Origin: Nocardioides currus
Lineage (GTDB): Bacteria > Actinomycetota > Actinomycetes > Propionibacteriales > Nocardioidaceae
Assembly: GCF_003057875.1 (NCBI RefSeq)
Contig: NZ_PYXZ01000005.1
Coordinates: 220,690-284,689, forward strand
Length of the DNA: 64,000 bases
Reading direction: 5' to 3'
Of the stretch, positions 25,805-34,769 are shown piece by piece. Every line of letters begins with the position of its first letter. The stretch's first letter is position 1. The notes beneath the pieces were generated by a model, which ran no database searches, was not told the origin of the DNA, and saw nothing but the letters and a program-made list of their open reading frames with translations. The position numbers were made by a program, and so were the translations under genes.

Positions 25805-27184
25805 TCACCAGCCGAACTGCTCGGTGTGGACGTCGCGATCCGCGACTCCGGCCCGGCGCAGCGCCCGGCGGACGGCCGCGGACCACCCGACCGGCCCGCA
25901 CACGACCACGTCGCGGCCGAGCAGGTCGGGGACCAGCCGCAGCAGCTCGTCCTCGTCGGAGCCGGTGGGCCCTTCCGGCAACCACGAGCCGCGCTCGCGG
26001 CGCGGCCCGGTGAGCACCTCGACACAGATCCCGTCCCGGGCGGCGAGCTCGGCGAGCTCGTCCTCGAACAGCACGTGGGCGGGGTGGGCCGCGCGGTGGA
26101 TCAGCGTGACCTCGCCCGGCGCGAACCCGCCCCCGCCCAGGAGCGCCCGGAACGGGGTGATTCCGACCCCCGCGGCGAGCAGCAGCAGGCGCGGGTGCCG
26201 GCGACGCAGGTCGGCGAGTGCGCCGTACGGACCCTCGACGGCGACGCGCGTCCCCGCCGTCAGCCCGGCGACATGCGCGCCGCCGTCGCCCTCGGTCGAC
26301 ACGGTGACCCTCAGGTGCTCGTCGGTCGGAGCAGCGGAGAGCGAGTAGGGGTGCCCGCGTAGCCCCGCGCGGCCGCCGAGGAAGCGCCACACGAAGAACT
26401 GGCCCGGCCGCGCGGCGAGCTCGTCAAGGTGTCGGCCCCGCATCGAGACGGTGACCACGCCGGGCGCCTCCTCCCGCACTTCCTCGACCCGGAGGGCCGC
26501 ACGGCGGGTGCGGCGGAGCGGGACGACGACCCGGAACCACACGACGGCAGCCAGCGTGGCGAGGTAGAGGGTCCACCAGTAGACGCCGGTCCACCCTCGA
26601 CCGAGCTCGCCGCCCACGAGCTGGTGCGGAAGCGCCAGTCCGATGCCGAGGTAGGCCCACAGGTGGAGCAGGTGCCAGGTCTCGTAGCGCAGCCACCGGC
26701 GGATCTCGAGGATCGAGGACACCACGACCAGCAGGACCAGCAGCGTGCCGACGCTCGCCGCCCACATCCACGGCTCGACGGCGAAGAGCTGCCACAGCGC
26801 CGCACCCACGGCATCGGGTTCGCGCGAGACGCGCTGCACCAGGAACAGCAGCACGTGCGCCAGCATCAGCCAGACCGACCAGGTGCCGAGCTGTCGGTGC
26901 CACCGGGTCAGCACGTCGCGCCCGCAGGCCCGTTCCAGCCACGGCAGTCGCGCCAGTGTCAGCACCTGGAGCAGCATCAGGTTGGCCGACCAGAGTCCGG
27001 TGGCGAGGGCCTCCTGGAGACGAGGCGTCAGCGGGTCGGCCAGGTAGTCGAGGAGCTCGCCGAGCGAGCGGTAGGCGATGGACGTCGTGACCAGCAGCGT
27101 GGCCACACCCACGAGGACGAACAGCCGCGCGACGGCCCGGCCGATGCCCGGCCGTGCCGCGGCACGGGCAGGCGACGGGCTCAC
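25805..27184 (-). CDS. Ferric reductase-like transmembrane / ferredoxin reductase-type oxidoreductase
   Basis: This 459-residue membrane flavoprotein has six or so helices in residues ~20-220 with His residues placed for haem ligation ('TRWHRQLGTWSVWLMLAHVLLF', 'TWHLLHLWAYLGIG'). An FAD-binding domain follows ('RPGQFFVWRFL', 'RGHPYSLSAAPT') and then an NAD-binding domain ('LLLLAAGVGITPFRALL', 'DVVVCGPVGW'). It would pass electrons from NAD(P)H through FAD to haem across the membrane, to ferric iron or oxygen. Whether the acceptor is iron is not shown. The GTG at 27184 has CAGACT 6 nt upstream. The stop lies directly beside array A. Confidence 0.85.
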   Translation of the reverse strand: MSPSPARAAARPGIGRAVARLFVLVGVATLLVTTSIAYRSLGELLDYLADPLTPRLQEALATGLWSANLMLLQVLTLARLPWLERACGRDVLTRWHRQLGTWSVWLMLAHVLLFLVQRVSREPDAVGAALWQLFAVEPWMWAASVGTLLVLLVVVSSILEIRRWLRYETWHLLHLWAYLGIGLALPHQLVGGELGRGWTGVYWWTLYLATLAAVVWFRVVVPLRRTRRAALRVEEVREEAPGVVTVSMRGRHLDELAARPGQFFVWRFLGGRAGLRGHPYSLSAAPTDEHLRVTVSTEGDGGAHVAGLTAGTRVAVEGPYGALADLRRRHPRLLLLAAGVGITPFRALLGGGGFAPGEVTLIHRAAHPAHVLFEDELAELAARDGICVEVLTGPRRERGSWLPEGPTGSDEDELLRLVPDLLGRDVVVCGPVGWSAAVRRALRRAGVADRDVHTEQFGW

Positions 27185-27222
27185 GTCACGAGTCTGCCAG
27201 CGGTCCTCGCACCCAGCGCCGC

Positions 27223-28176
27223 TCAGGCGCGGGGGTGGGCCTGGCGGTAGGCCTGGCGCAGCCGGTCCGTGGTGACGTGCGTGTAGAGCTGGGTGGTGGC
27301 CAGCGAGGCGTGACCGAGCAGCTCCTGGACGGACCGGAGGTCGGCGCCGCCCTCGAGGAGGTGGGTGGCCGCGGTGTGGCGCAGCCCGTGCGGGCCCATG
27401 TCGGGCGCGCCGGGCACGTCGGCGATCCGGCGGTGGACCAGCTCGCGCACGGCGCGCTGGTCGATCCGGCGACCGCGCGCGCCGAGGAAGAGCGCGGCGC
27501 CGGCACCCTCGATCCGGAGCGAGGGGCGGCCGGACGTGAGCCACCGGTCGACGGCCCGGGCGGCGGGGCGGCCGTAGGGCACGGACCGCTCCTTGCGGCC
27601 CTTGCCGAAGACCCGCACGACCTGCCGCTGGGTGTCGAGGTCGTCGATGTCGAGGCCGACCAGCTCGCCGACGCGGATCCCGGTGGCGTAGAGCAGCTCC
27701 AACATCGCGACGTCACGCAGGCCCACGGGCGAGCCGTCGTCGGCCCGCTCGGTGGCGGCCCGGATCAGGTCGGAGGCCTCGTCGGCACGCAGCACCGGCG
27801 GCAGGGACTTGTGCTTCTTGGGCGACCCGAGCGACGCGCCCGCGTCACTCGGAGCCCGCCCGGTCCGGGCCAGCCACGCGGTGAACACGCGCGCGGCCGT
27901 GGCGCGTCGCGCGATCGTCGTGCGCGAGCGCCCCATGGTCTGCTGCTTGGCCAGCCAGCTCCGCAGCGTGCGGAGGTCGAGCTGCGTCACGTCGTCCAGG
28001 CCGAGGCGGGTCGCGTGGTCGAGGAGACCGGCCAGGTCGCCGAGGTAGGCACGGACCGTGTGCGCGGTCAGGTCGCGCTCCGAGGTCAGGTGGCGCTCGT
28101 AGTCGCCCAGCACCCGAGCCATCGACTCCGGGAGAGCCTCCGGCGCGGACTCCTCCCCCGCGCCGCTGGTCACCAT
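27223..28176 (-). CDS. xerC: Tyrosine recombinase XerC
   Basis: XerC resolves chromosome dimers at dif together with XerD. This 317-residue protein has the SAM-like N-terminal domain (~20-115) and a catalytic domain. Catalytic residues are visible in '[14 protein letters not shown]' (Arg), '[12 protein letters not shown]' (His-x-x-Arg), '[15 protein letters not shown]' (His and the nucleophile Tyr). The position between dprA and the M23/rpsB genes is the usual chromosomal xerC locus, so it is not a phage integrase. The ATG at 28176 lies 6 nt after TACGAT. Confidence 0.93.
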   Translation of the reverse strand: MVTSGAGEESAPEALPESMARVLGDYERHLTSERDLTAHTVRAYLGDLAGLLDHATRLGLDDVTQLDLRTLRSWLAKQQTMGRSRTTIARRATAARVFTAWLARTGRAPSDAGASLGSPKKHKSLPPVLRADEASDLIRAATERADDGSPVGLRDVAMLELLYATGIRVGELVGLDIDDLDTQRQVVRVFGKGRKERSVPYGRPAARAVDRWLTSGRPSLRIEGAGAALFLGARGRRIDQRAVRELVHRRIADVPGAPDMGPHGLRHTAATHLLEGGADLRSVQELLGHASLATTQLYTHVTTDRLRQAYRQAHPRA

Positions 28177-28182
28177 GGGGGG

Positions 28183-28188
28183 ATCGTA
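28183..28188 (-). promoter_or_regulatory. Leaderless -10 box of xerC
   Basis: Minus strand TACGAT, then six C residues, then the ATG at 28176. This separates xerC transcription from the dprA operon upstream. Confidence 0.5.
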
Positions 28189-28257
28189 GGTCGCGGACGG
28201 CGCCGCGCTCCGGAGCCACGACGGACAGCGGCGTACGGCGCAGCGAGCCTCGCCCCG

Positions 28258-29382
28258 TCACCGCGCGCTCCCCGGGGCCACGACCCGCCACCCGTCGACG
28301 TCGAGCCGGACGAGGCCGGCGTCGGTCATGGCGCGCAGGACCCGATCGGCCTCCTGCGCGCTGACCCCCGCGACGCCGGCGATCGAGGCCGCACTGGCGC
28401 CGCGGGAGACGGGCACGGCGTCGAGCACCCGGACCTCGTCGACGGAGAAGGCGTCGTGGGGTCGGTCGGGTCCTCGCGGCGGGGTGACCAGGTGCTGGCC
28501 GGCGAGGCCGGTCAGCTCCAGCACCTCGAGCCCGCTGGTGACCAGGGTGGCCGCTCCCACCCTGATGCGCTCGTGCACGCCCTGGGACGTCACGCTGGTG
28601 ACGGGCCCCGGCACGCCCATGAGGACACGGCTGAGGTCGTCGGCCCAGTGGGCGGTGTTGAGGGCACCGCTGCGCAACGCCGCCTCGACGAGCACCGTCC
28701 CGGTGGACAGGGCGGCGATCAGCCGGTTGCGGGACAGGAAGCGGACCTTGGTGGGCGCCGAGCCGATCGGGGCCTCGGAGACCACCGCGAAGTGGGTGGC
28801 GACGTGGTCGACCAGCTCGCGGTGGGCCGCCGGGTAGACCCGGTCGGCGCCGCAGGCGAGCACCGCGACCGTGGCGCCACCGGCGGACAGGGCCCCACGG
28901 TGACCCGCCTGGTCGATGCCGAACGCCGCCCCGGAGACCACCGGCGACCCGGCCCGGGCGACGGTCGCGGCCACCTCGGTGGCCACGCCGAAGCCGTAGG
29001 ACGTGGCCGACCGCGAGCCGACCACGGCGATCGACCCGGCCAGCTCGTCGAGCCGCATCGGGCCGCGCACCCACAGTCCGACGGGCACGCCGCCCATGCC
29101 CTGCACCCGCTGGCCGTGGCCGAGGTCGTCAAGCTGCGTGGGCCACTCGACGTCCGCCGGGGTGACGAACCTGAGTCCGGTCCGCTCGGCGATCTCCAGC
29201 ACCCGGTCGGGGTCGACGTCGCGCAGCCGCGCGACCAGCTCCGGTCGCTGTCCCAGCGCGACGACCTCGTCGATCGTGGCCTGCGCGCCGATCTCGAGGA
29301 CGCGATCGGCGACGTGGCCGTCGCCGGGCTCGACGGCGTGGCTCAACCGCACGCGGGCGAGCCGCTCCTGCTCGGCGCTCAC
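28258..29382 (-). CDS. dprA: DNA-processing protein DprA
   Basis: DprA binds incoming single-stranded DNA and loads RecA in natural transformation. This 374-residue protein has the Rossmann-like DprA core with 'IAVVGSRSATSYG', 'VSGAAFGIDQAGHRGAL', 'ACGADRVYPAAHREL' and 'FLSRNRLIAALSTGTVLVEA'. A C-terminal winged-helix-like domain follows ('RGASAASIAGVAGVSAQEADRVL'). The GTG at 29382 overlaps the comM stop as GTGA. The long frame upstream is the shadow of comM. Whether this organism is competent cannot be judged from the window. Confidence 0.94.
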   Translation of the reverse strand: MSAEQERLARVRLSHAVEPGDGHVADRVLEIGAQATIDEVVALGQRPELVARLRDVDPDRVLEIAERTGLRFVTPADVEWPTQLDDLGHGQRVQGMGGVPVGLWVRGPMRLDELAGSIAVVGSRSATSYGFGVATEVAATVARAGSPVVSGAAFGIDQAGHRGALSAGGATVAVLACGADRVYPAAHRELVDHVATHFAVVSEAPIGSAPTKVRFLSRNRLIAALSTGTVLVEAALRSGALNTAHWADDLSRVLMGVPGPVTSVTSQGVHERIRVGAATLVTSGLEVLELTGLAGQHLVTPPRGPDRPHDAFSVDEVRVLDAVPVSRGASAASIAGVAGVSAQEADRVLRAMTDAGLVRLDVDGWRVVAPGSAR

Positions 29383-30989
29383 GAGGCGAGCTCCATGGCG
29401 GCAAGACCGATCGCGCCTCCGGAACGGAGCGCCAGCGCCGTCTCGACGTCCTCGAGCAGCGGAGCCGGACGGCCGGCGAGATCGGCGACCGACAGGGCGA
29501 CGCGGTGCACCCGCGTGATGCCGCGCCGGGTCAGGGTGCCCCTGGTCATGGCGTCGTCGAGGATGCGCTGCCCGTCGGGCGGCAGCGGCCACCGTTCCGC
29601 CAGCACCGGCCCGGGGACGGCGGAGTTGAGAGCGAAGCCCAGTCCGGCGTAGCGCGCGACCTGGCGGGCCCGCGCCGCCGCGACCGCCGCCCGGATGTCG
29701 GCCGAGCTGTGTCGGCGGGCGAAGGGGTCGCGACCGCGGTGCCCGGGCATGTGCTGGAGCTCGCGCCAGATGTCGATCCGGTCGACGATCGGGCCGCTCA
29801 GCTTGCGCTGGTAGTTGCGGCGGATCGGGTCGGTGCAGTCGCACTCGAGGCCGGCCCCCGTGGCGTGGAAGTTGCCGCACGGGCACGGGTTGGCGGCGAG
29901 CACCACCATGGCCCGGGCGGGGAAGGTCGCCGACTCCTCCCCGCGCGCGATCGTGACCTCCCCCGCCTCCAACGGCTGCCGCAGCGCGTCGATGACGTCG
30001 GAGCGGAACAGCGGGAACTCGTCGAGGAAGAGCACGCCGTGGTGGGCGAGGCTCACCTCGCCGGGGCGGGCCCGGCCGGTGCCGCCGCCGAGGATGCTGG
30101 CGCGGCTCGCGTCGTGGTGGGGCTGGAACCAGGGCGGACGGGTGACCAGTGCGTCGAGGGCGCCGACGAGCGAGTGGACGGCCGTCACCTCCAGCGACTG
30201 CTCGAGGGTCAGGTCGGGCAGGATCGTCGGGATCCGCTCGGCCACCGTCGTCTTCCCGGCGCCGCGCGGACCGCTGAGCATGATGTGGTGCCCGCCGACG
30301 GCGGCGACGGTCACGGCGAAGACGACGTCCTCCATGCCCTCCACCTCGGCCATGTCGACCTCGTCGCGCAGGTCCTGCCCGCGCCACGACAGCAGCCGGC
30401 CGGAGGACGACCCCTCGACGGGTGGCGCGCCGGGGACCTCCTCGCCGCGGAGCTCGGCGACGACCTGGGCCAGTGAGCGCATGCCGAACACGGTCATCCC
30501 GGGCACCATCGCCGCCTCGCCGGCCTGCGGCTCGGGCACGAAGACCCGGCGGATCCCTCGCTCCCGAGCGGCGAGCACCATCGGGAGCACGCCGCTGACG
30601 GGGCGCAGGTGGCCGGACAGGGTCAGCTCGCCGATGAAGGCGGTGTCCTCGAGCGACGCCGGCGGGACGCGGTGGTCGGCGGCGCCCTCCCGCGGCTTGG
30701 ACTGGTCGGCGCACTTCACCGCGACGGCGATCGCGAGGTCGAAGTGGGTGCCCCGCTTGGGGAGGTCGGCGGGCGCGAGCAGGATCGTCACCCGTCTCGT
30801 GGCGGGCCACGGCGGCGCGGCGTTGGTGATCGCCATCCGCACCCGGTCGCGCGCCTCCTGCAGGGCCTTGTCGGGTCGACCGACCAGCGAGGTGCCGGGG
30901 ATCCCGGGCGAGATGTCGACCTGCACGTCGATCAGGTGCCCGGCGGTGCCGGCCAGCGCCAGGCTCCGGGCGGTGGCCAGGGCAGTCAC
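29379..30989 (-). CDS. comM: YifB/ComM family Mg-chelatase-like AAA+ helicase
   Basis: This 536-residue protein has an N-terminal Lon-substrate-like domain ('DVQVDISPGIPGTSLVG'), a AAA+ domain with Walker A 'SGPRGAGKTTVAE' and Walker B 'GVLFLDEFPLF', a four-Cys insert ('NPCPCGNFHATG...CDC') and the Mg-chelatase-like C-terminus. ComM drives branch migration during integration of transformed DNA. The canonical Walker A GxxGxGK reads GPRGAGK. The GTG at 30989 overlaps the yraN stop as GTGA. It is one of a coupled yraN-comM-dprA trio. Confidence 0.93.
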   Translation of the reverse strand: MTALATARSLALAGTAGHLIDVQVDISPGIPGTSLVGRPDKALQEARDRVRMAITNAAPPWPATRRVTILLAPADLPKRGTHFDLAIAVAVKCADQSKPREGAADHRVPPASLEDTAFIGELTLSGHLRPVSGVLPMVLAARERGIRRVFVPEPQAGEAAMVPGMTVFGMRSLAQVVAELRGEEVPGAPPVEGSSSGRLLSWRGQDLRDEVDMAEVEGMEDVVFAVTVAAVGGHHIMLSGPRGAGKTTVAERIPTILPDLTLEQSLEVTAVHSLVGALDALVTRPPWFQPHHDASRASILGGGTGRARPGEVSLAHHGVLFLDEFPLFRSDVIDALRQPLEAGEVTIARGEESATFPARAMVVLAANPCPCGNFHATGAGLECDCTDPIRRNYQRKLSGPIVDRIDIWRELQHMPGHRGRDPFARRHSSADIRAAVAAARARQVARYAGLGFALNSAVPGPVLAERWPLPPDGQRILDDAMTRGTLTRRGITRVHRVALSVADLAGRPAPLLEDVETALALRSGGAIGLAAMELAS

Positions 30990-31369
30990 GTCAGTCCCCG
31001 GACGTGGTCGATCTCGGGGACGCCGTCGCGCGGCTGGAGCACGGCGACCAGGTCGATCCTCACATCGGCCGGCCGGGCAGCGTGGGCCTCGAGCCAGGCG
31101 GCCGCGAGGCGGCGGAGCCGGTCGAGCTTGGCCCGGCCGATCGACTCGTGGGGCGTGCCGTAGTCGTGCGAGCTGCGCGTCTTGACCTCGCAGACCACGA
31201 GGGTGCGGCCCTCCCGCAGCACGAGGTCGATCTCGCCCTGGGCGCAGCGCCAGTTGTGGTCGAGCAGCACCATGCCCTGGCCGACCAGGTGGCGGGCGGC
31301 CAGGAGCTCGCCGTACGCCCCCAGCGCCTGGTTGTGGGTGAGACGTGTCGTGGGTTGACCGGTGTCCAT
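30986..31369 (-). CDS. yraN: YraN family endonuclease-like protein (UPF0102)
   Basis: This 127-residue protein starts MDTGQPTTRLTHNQALGAYG. It has the restriction-endonuclease-like core 'GEIDLVLREGRTLVVCEVKTRSS', where the Asp and the Glu-x-Lys would bind metal. The family is widespread and poorly characterised, and is often found with comM and dprA or rnhB. The ATG at 31369 follows GGAGG and is preferred over an in-frame start 33 nt upstream. It overlaps comM at its end. Confidence 0.9.
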   Translation of the reverse strand: MDTGQPTTRLTHNQALGAYGELLAARHLVGQGMVLLDHNWRCAQGEIDLVLREGRTLVVCEVKTRSSHDYGTPHESIGRAKLDRLRRLAAAWLEAHAARPADVRIDLVAVLQPRDGVPEIDHVRGLT

Positions 31370-31492
31370 CGGTGACCTCCTCGTTCGGAGGTCCCAGCAC
31401 ACCTGCCGGCACGGACAGCCGGCCGCGGCGACGGCACCAGCCTGTGGAGGAGACCCGGTCGGGGCCGCCTGTGCGCGGTTCGCGACCCGCGA

Positions 31493-31801
31493 TCAGCCCT
31501 TGGGGGGCTCGATCTCCTGCTCGCTGAGCTCCTCGACGTTGACGTCCTTGAAGGTCAGCACCTTGACGTTCTTGGCGAAGCGGGCCGGGCGGTACATGTC
31601 CCACACCCACGCGTCGGTCATCGAGACCTCGAAGAACACGTCACCGTTCTCGGTGCGCGCCCGGACGTCCACCTGGTTGCAGAGGTAGAAGCGGCGGTCG
31701 GTCTCCACGACGTACTTGAAGATGGAGACGACGTCGCGATACTCCCGGTAGAGGGTGAGCTCCATCTCGGTCTCGTACTTCTCGAGCTCCTCGGCGCTCA
31801 T
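31493..31801 (-). CDS. DUF2469 domain-containing protein
   Basis: This 102-residue acidic protein starts MSAEELEKYETEMELTLYREYRDVVS. It belongs to the DUF2469 family, which is restricted to actinobacteria and nearly always sits beside rnhB and yraN. The sequence is very conserved ('RRFYLCNQVDVRAR', 'VTDAWVWDMYRPARF'-like core) and its function is unknown. A GTG 6 nt upstream (31807) would overlap the rnhB stop, but GGAGGAG lies at proper distance from the ATG at 31801, so the ATG is preferred. Confidence 0.92.
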   Translation of the reverse strand: MSAEELEKYETEMELTLYREYRDVVSIFKYVVETDRRFYLCNQVDVRARTENGDVFFEVSMTDAWVWDMYRPARFAKNVKVLTFKDVNVEELSEQEIEPPKG

Positions 31802-31803
31802 GC

Positions 31804-32556
31804 TCACTCCTCCTCGTGCGCCGCTGACGACGCAGCGGCCTGCTCGGCCTCATTCTGCACACCCGGGGTGGGCTCGAGCCCCGCGGCCCGCCGCACGTTG
31901 ACGAACCTCATCCGGTGCACCGGCGAGGGGCCGTGCTCATCGAGCGCCGCGGCGTGCACGTCGGTGATGTAGCCCTTGTGGGTCTTGAAGTCGTAGGCGG
32001 GGTACGTCGCGTCGAGCTCGACCATCATCCGGTCCCGTGTCACCTTGGCGAGCACGGAGGCGGCGGCGATGCACGCAGCGACCCGGTCGCCCTTCCACAC
32101 GGCCAGCCCCGGGACCTCCAGGCCGTCGACGGGGAACCCGTCGGTCAGGACGTAGGACGGACGCTCCTCGAGCAGGGCGACCGCCCGGCGCAGCGCCTCG
32201 ACGTTGGCGACGTGCATCCCGAGCCGGTCGCACTCCTCGGAGTCGATCACGACGACCGACCAGGCCACCGCGCGGCGCACGACCTGGGCGTAGACCCGCT
32301 CGCGGGCCTTCTCGGTGAGCAGCTTGGAGTCGGCGAGACCCGGCACGATCCCGGCCTTGCCCGCGGGGAGGATGCAGGCTCCGGCGACCAGCGGACCCGC
32401 GCAGGCGCCACGACCGGCCTCGTCCACGCCGGCGATGGGCTCGATGCCGACCCGTCGCAGCGCTCGCTCGTAGCCGTAGAGGCCGGCGTCGCGGCGCACG
32501 GTCGCCCCGGACGGCAGGTGGGTCGGCTCGGCGACGAGCGGGGAGGTGTCAGGCAT
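31804..32556 (-). CDS. rnhB: Ribonuclease HII
   Basis: RNase HII removes ribonucleotides from DNA and degrades RNA:DNA hybrids. This 250-residue protein has the N-terminal catalytic motif 'GVDEAGRGACAGPLVAGA', a second Asp in 'SVVVIDSEECDRLG' and the C-terminal 'VTRDRMM' and 'YDFKTHKGYITDVH' motifs. The last ~25 residues are a variable Ala/Glu-rich tail. It overlaps the lepB copy upstream by 8 nt. Normal length for the family. Confidence 0.95.
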   Translation of the reverse strand: MPDTSPLVAEPTHLPSGATVRRDAGLYGYERALRRVGIEPIAGVDEAGRGACAGPLVAGACILPAGKAGIVPGLADSKLLTEKARERVYAQVVRRAVAWSVVVIDSEECDRLGMHVANVEALRRAVALLEERPSYVLTDGFPVDGLEVPGLAVWKGDRVAACIAAASVLAKVTRDRMMVELDATYPAYDFKTHKGYITDVHAAALDEHGPSPVHRMRFVNVRRAAGLEPTPGVQNEAEQAAASSAAHEEE

Positions 32557-33325
32557 CGGGGACGTCCGCGAAGGTCTCGGGGCGGGTCAGCCAGTCGAAG
32601 CGGCTGCTCGGCCACAGCAGCACGAACACGCGACCGACGACCAGGTCGTCGTCGACGAACTCGTCGCCGGGCTCGCAGCCCCTGGCGCGGGGCTTGCACA
32701 GGTGGTAGGAGGAGTCGGCGGAGTGGTTGCGGTTGTCGCCCATCACGAAGACGTGGCCCGCCGGCACCGGGCCGGCCTTCCAGTCTGTCGTGCACTGGTC
32801 GACCATCGGCCCGTTGCACTGCGTGTCGGGGTCGTCCTTGACGTAGGAGTCCTCGTCCAGCGGCTGACCGTTGACCAGGATCCTCCCTTGGTCGTCGCAG
32901 CACTCGATCACGTCGCCCGCCACTCCGATCACCCGCTTCACCAGGTGGCCGCCCGAGGGGTAGAGCCCGATCTTCGTCATCACCCTGGGAAGCAGGCCGG
33001 TCGGGCCCGCGGACTCGGCCGGGCTGAGCCAGTCGCCGGGGTCCTTGAAGACCACGACGTCCCCGCGCTGCGGCTCGCCGCCACCCCAGTAGGACACCTT
33101 CTGCACCAGGATCCGGTCGTCCTTGACCAGGCCGGGCTCCATCGACTCCGACGGGATGTAGAACGCCTGCAGGAACAACGCCTTGATCGCGACAGCCAGC
33201 ACCAGCGCCACGGCGAGGAGGAGGATCGTCTCCTGCCACAGCGGCAGCTGGCGCCTGGCCGGCTCGGTGCCGTGGTTGTCGCTCGCGTGCACCGGGCGTA
33301 CGGCGTCAGGACCCCGAGGAACCAT
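32549..33325 (-). CDS. lepB: Signal peptidase I, downstream copy
   Basis: This 258-residue signal peptidase I has one N-terminal transmembrane helix ('TILLLAVALVLAVAIKALFL'), the catalytic Ser in 'YIPSESMEPGL' and the Lys in 'LVKRVIGVAGDVIECC'. The C-terminal box is 'GHVFVMGDNRNHSADSS'. It removes signal peptides from exported proteins at the outer face of the membrane. It is a tandem duplicate of the gene just upstream and starts inside that gene's 3' end (20-nt overlap). Both copies keep all catalytic residues. A cysteine pair in 'VIECCDDQG' and others may form disulfides. Confidence 0.93.
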   Translation of the reverse strand: MVPRGPDAVRPVHASDNHGTEPARRQLPLWQETILLLAVALVLAVAIKALFLQAFYIPSESMEPGLVKDDRILVQKVSYWGGGEPQRGDVVVFKDPGDWLSPAESAGPTGLLPRVMTKIGLYPSGGHLVKRVIGVAGDVIECCDDQGRILVNGQPLDEDSYVKDDPDTQCNGPMVDQCTTDWKAGPVPAGHVFVMGDNRNHSADSSYHLCKPRARGCEPGDEFVDDDLVVGRVFVLLWPSSRFDWLTRPETFADVPDA

Positions 33326-33990
33326 CGGGGACGTCCTCGAAGGTGGCCGGGCGCGAGAGCCAGTCGAAGCGCTCGCGCGGCCACAGGAGCACGAAAACGC
33401 GACCGACCACGAGGTCGTCGGCCACGAACTCCTGGCCCGGGACGCAGTCGGTCTCGGCCTTCGGACGGCACATGTGCACGGTCGAGTCGGCGGAGTGGCC
33501 CCGGTTGTCGCCCATCACGAAGACGTGGCCCTCCGGCACCGGGCCGGCCTTCCAGTCCGTCGTGCACTGGTCGACCATCGGGCCGTTGCACTGCGTGTCG
33601 GGGTCGTCCTTGACGTAGGAGTCCTCGTCCAGCGGCTGACCGTTGACCAGGATCCTCCCCTGGTCGTCGCAGCACTCGATCACGTCGCCCGCCACTCCGA
33701 TCACCCGCTTCACCAGGTGGCCACCCGAGGGGTAGAGCCCGATCTTGGCCATGGCCTTGGGGATGGTGCCGGTCGGTCCGGCCGACTCGGCGGCGTTCAA
33801 CCAGCCGCCCGGGTCCTTGAACACCACGACGTCCCCGCGCTGCGGCTCGCCGCCACCCCAGTAGGACACCTTCTGCACCAGGATCCGGTCGTCCTTGACC
33901 AGCCCCGGCTCCATCGACTCCGACGGGATGTAGAACGCCTGCAGGAACAACGCCTTGATCGCGACAGCCAGCACCAGCGCCACGGCGAGC
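32780..33990. repeat. Tandem lepB duplication with constant 772-bp offset
   Basis: Anchors such as TCCTCCC (32881 and 33653), CCCCGCGC (33061 and 33833) and CCTTGATCGC (33181 and 33953) all show the same 772-bp offset, so no indels separate the cores. Across several stretches of more than 100 bp only a few mismatches are visible, even at silent sites, while the first and last parts of the genes differ. Confidence 0.85.
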
Positions 33991-34160
33991 AGCAGGAGCG
34001 CCTCCGCCCACAGCGCCAGGTGGTGCTCCTTCGGCTTGTCCGCCGCGGATCCGGGCGCCGGATCGGCGCCCCAACCGGGGCCGTCCTCCGGGGAAGACGA
34101 CGACCGCGGCCCCTCCGGCTGGGTGTCAGTCGGAGGAAGACCGCGGTCGTGTGAAGTCAC
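33306..34160 (-). CDS. lepB: Signal peptidase I, upstream copy
   Basis: This 284-residue paralogue has a longer, Pro/Ser-rich cytoplasmic N-terminus (~40 residues) before the membrane helix 'ALLLLAVALVLAVAIKALFL'. The Ser in 'YIPSESMEPGL' and Lys in 'LVKRVIGVAGD' are kept, and the C-terminal box reads 'GHVFVMGDNRGHSADST'. It is the first gene of the lepB-lepB-rnhB-DUF2469 unit. The GTG at 34160 lies 6 nt after TAGTCT, consistent with a leaderless transcript. The two copies may differ mainly in regulation or in their variable C-termini. Confidence 0.93.
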   Translation of the reverse strand: MTSHDRGLPPTDTQPEGPRSSSSPEDGPGWGADPAPGSAADKPKEHHLALWAEALLLLAVALVLAVAIKALFLQAFYIPSESMEPGLVKDDRILVQKVSYWGGGEPQRGDVVVFKDPGGWLNAAESAGPTGTIPKAMAKIGLYPSGGHLVKRVIGVAGDVIECCDDQGRILVNGQPLDEDSYVKDDPDTQCNGPMVDQCTTDWKAGPVPEGHVFVMGDNRGHSADSTVHMCRPKAETDCVPGQEFVADDLVVGRVFVLLWPRERFDWLSRPATFEDVPDGSSGS

Positions 34161-34166
34161 TTGCAG

Positions 34167-34172
34167 AGACTA
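34167..34172 (-). promoter_or_regulatory. Leaderless -10 box of the lepB operon
   Basis: Minus strand TAGTCT, then CTGCAA, then the GTG at 34160. This gives the lepB-rnhB unit its own promoter downstream of rplS. Confidence 0.5.
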
Positions 34173-34219
34173 ACCAGAGTCTGGTCGATCTCAGGACTCG
34201 TGGCGCGCTGAGCGTCGGC

Positions 34220-34570
34220 TCAGAACTCGCGACGCTCCTTGATCTTGGCGGCCTTGCCGCGCAGGTTGCGGAGGTAGTAGAGCTTGGCGCGACGGACGTC
34301 ACCGCGGGTGACGACCTCGATCTTGTCGAAGATCGGGGAGTGCAGCGGGAAGGTGCGCTCGACGCCGACGCCGAAGGTGACCTTGCGGACGGTGAAGGTG
34401 CGGCCGACGCCCGAGCCGTGGACGCGGATGACGACGCCCTGGAACTGCTGGACACGCGAGCGGCTGCCCTCGATGACCTTCACGTGGACGTTGACGGTGT
34501 CACCGGCGCGGAAGGCCGGGACGTCGGTGCGAAGGGTGCTGCTGACGAGCTCGTTGAGCACGTTGGTCAT
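34220..34570 (-). CDS. rplS: 50S ribosomal protein L19
   Basis: This 116-residue L19 starts [20 protein letters not shown] and has the family motifs '[23 protein letters not shown]', '[13 protein letters not shown]' and '[21 protein letters not shown]'. L19 lies at the 30S-50S interface. The ATG follows TGAGGAGTC, a good ribosome-binding site. A 199-nt gap separates it from trmD upstream, and a probable separate promoter lies in that gap. Confidence 0.98.
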   Translation of the reverse strand: MTNVLNELVSSTLRTDVPAFRAGDTVNVHVKVIEGSRSRVQQFQGVVIRVHGSGVGRTFTVRKVTFGVGVERTFPLHSPIFDKIEVVTRGDVRRAKLYYLRNLRGKAAKIKERREF

Positions 34571-34736
34571 GATGACTCCTCACGGATGCCACAGGTCGGC
34601 CGCGGTATCGGATGGGTGGATCGGCTGGTCCGGCCGTGGTGGCCGGCGGCGTCGCACACCCCCTGTGGCAGGTGATCGTCGCGTCTGCCCCGCGCGTGTT
34701 CTGCGGGACGAGAGTTTGGCCGGCTGGACCAAGGGC

Positions 34737-34758
34737 CGAGTCTGCCAGATCGGGTCGC
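34737..34758 (-). promoter_or_regulatory. Candidate rplS promoter (extended -10 type)
   Basis: The minus strand reads GCGACCCGATCTGGCAGACTCG. A near-identical element lies upstream of rpsP (37495-37517). The shared core is TGGCAGANTCG with GCGACCCG just upstream. A leader of roughly 160-170 nt would result. Confidence 0.4.
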
Positions 34759-34769
34759 GCCCGGGGAAA

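Noticed and set aside
27223..28176. Phage or island integrase
   Set aside because: The tyrosine recombinase is at the standard chromosomal xerC position between dprA and rpsB, with no attachment-site repeats or phage genes nearby.
28258..30810. dprA reading frame extended upstream across comM
   Set aside because: The added residues are Arg-rich shadow translation of comM; a GTGA start at 29382 fits both genes.
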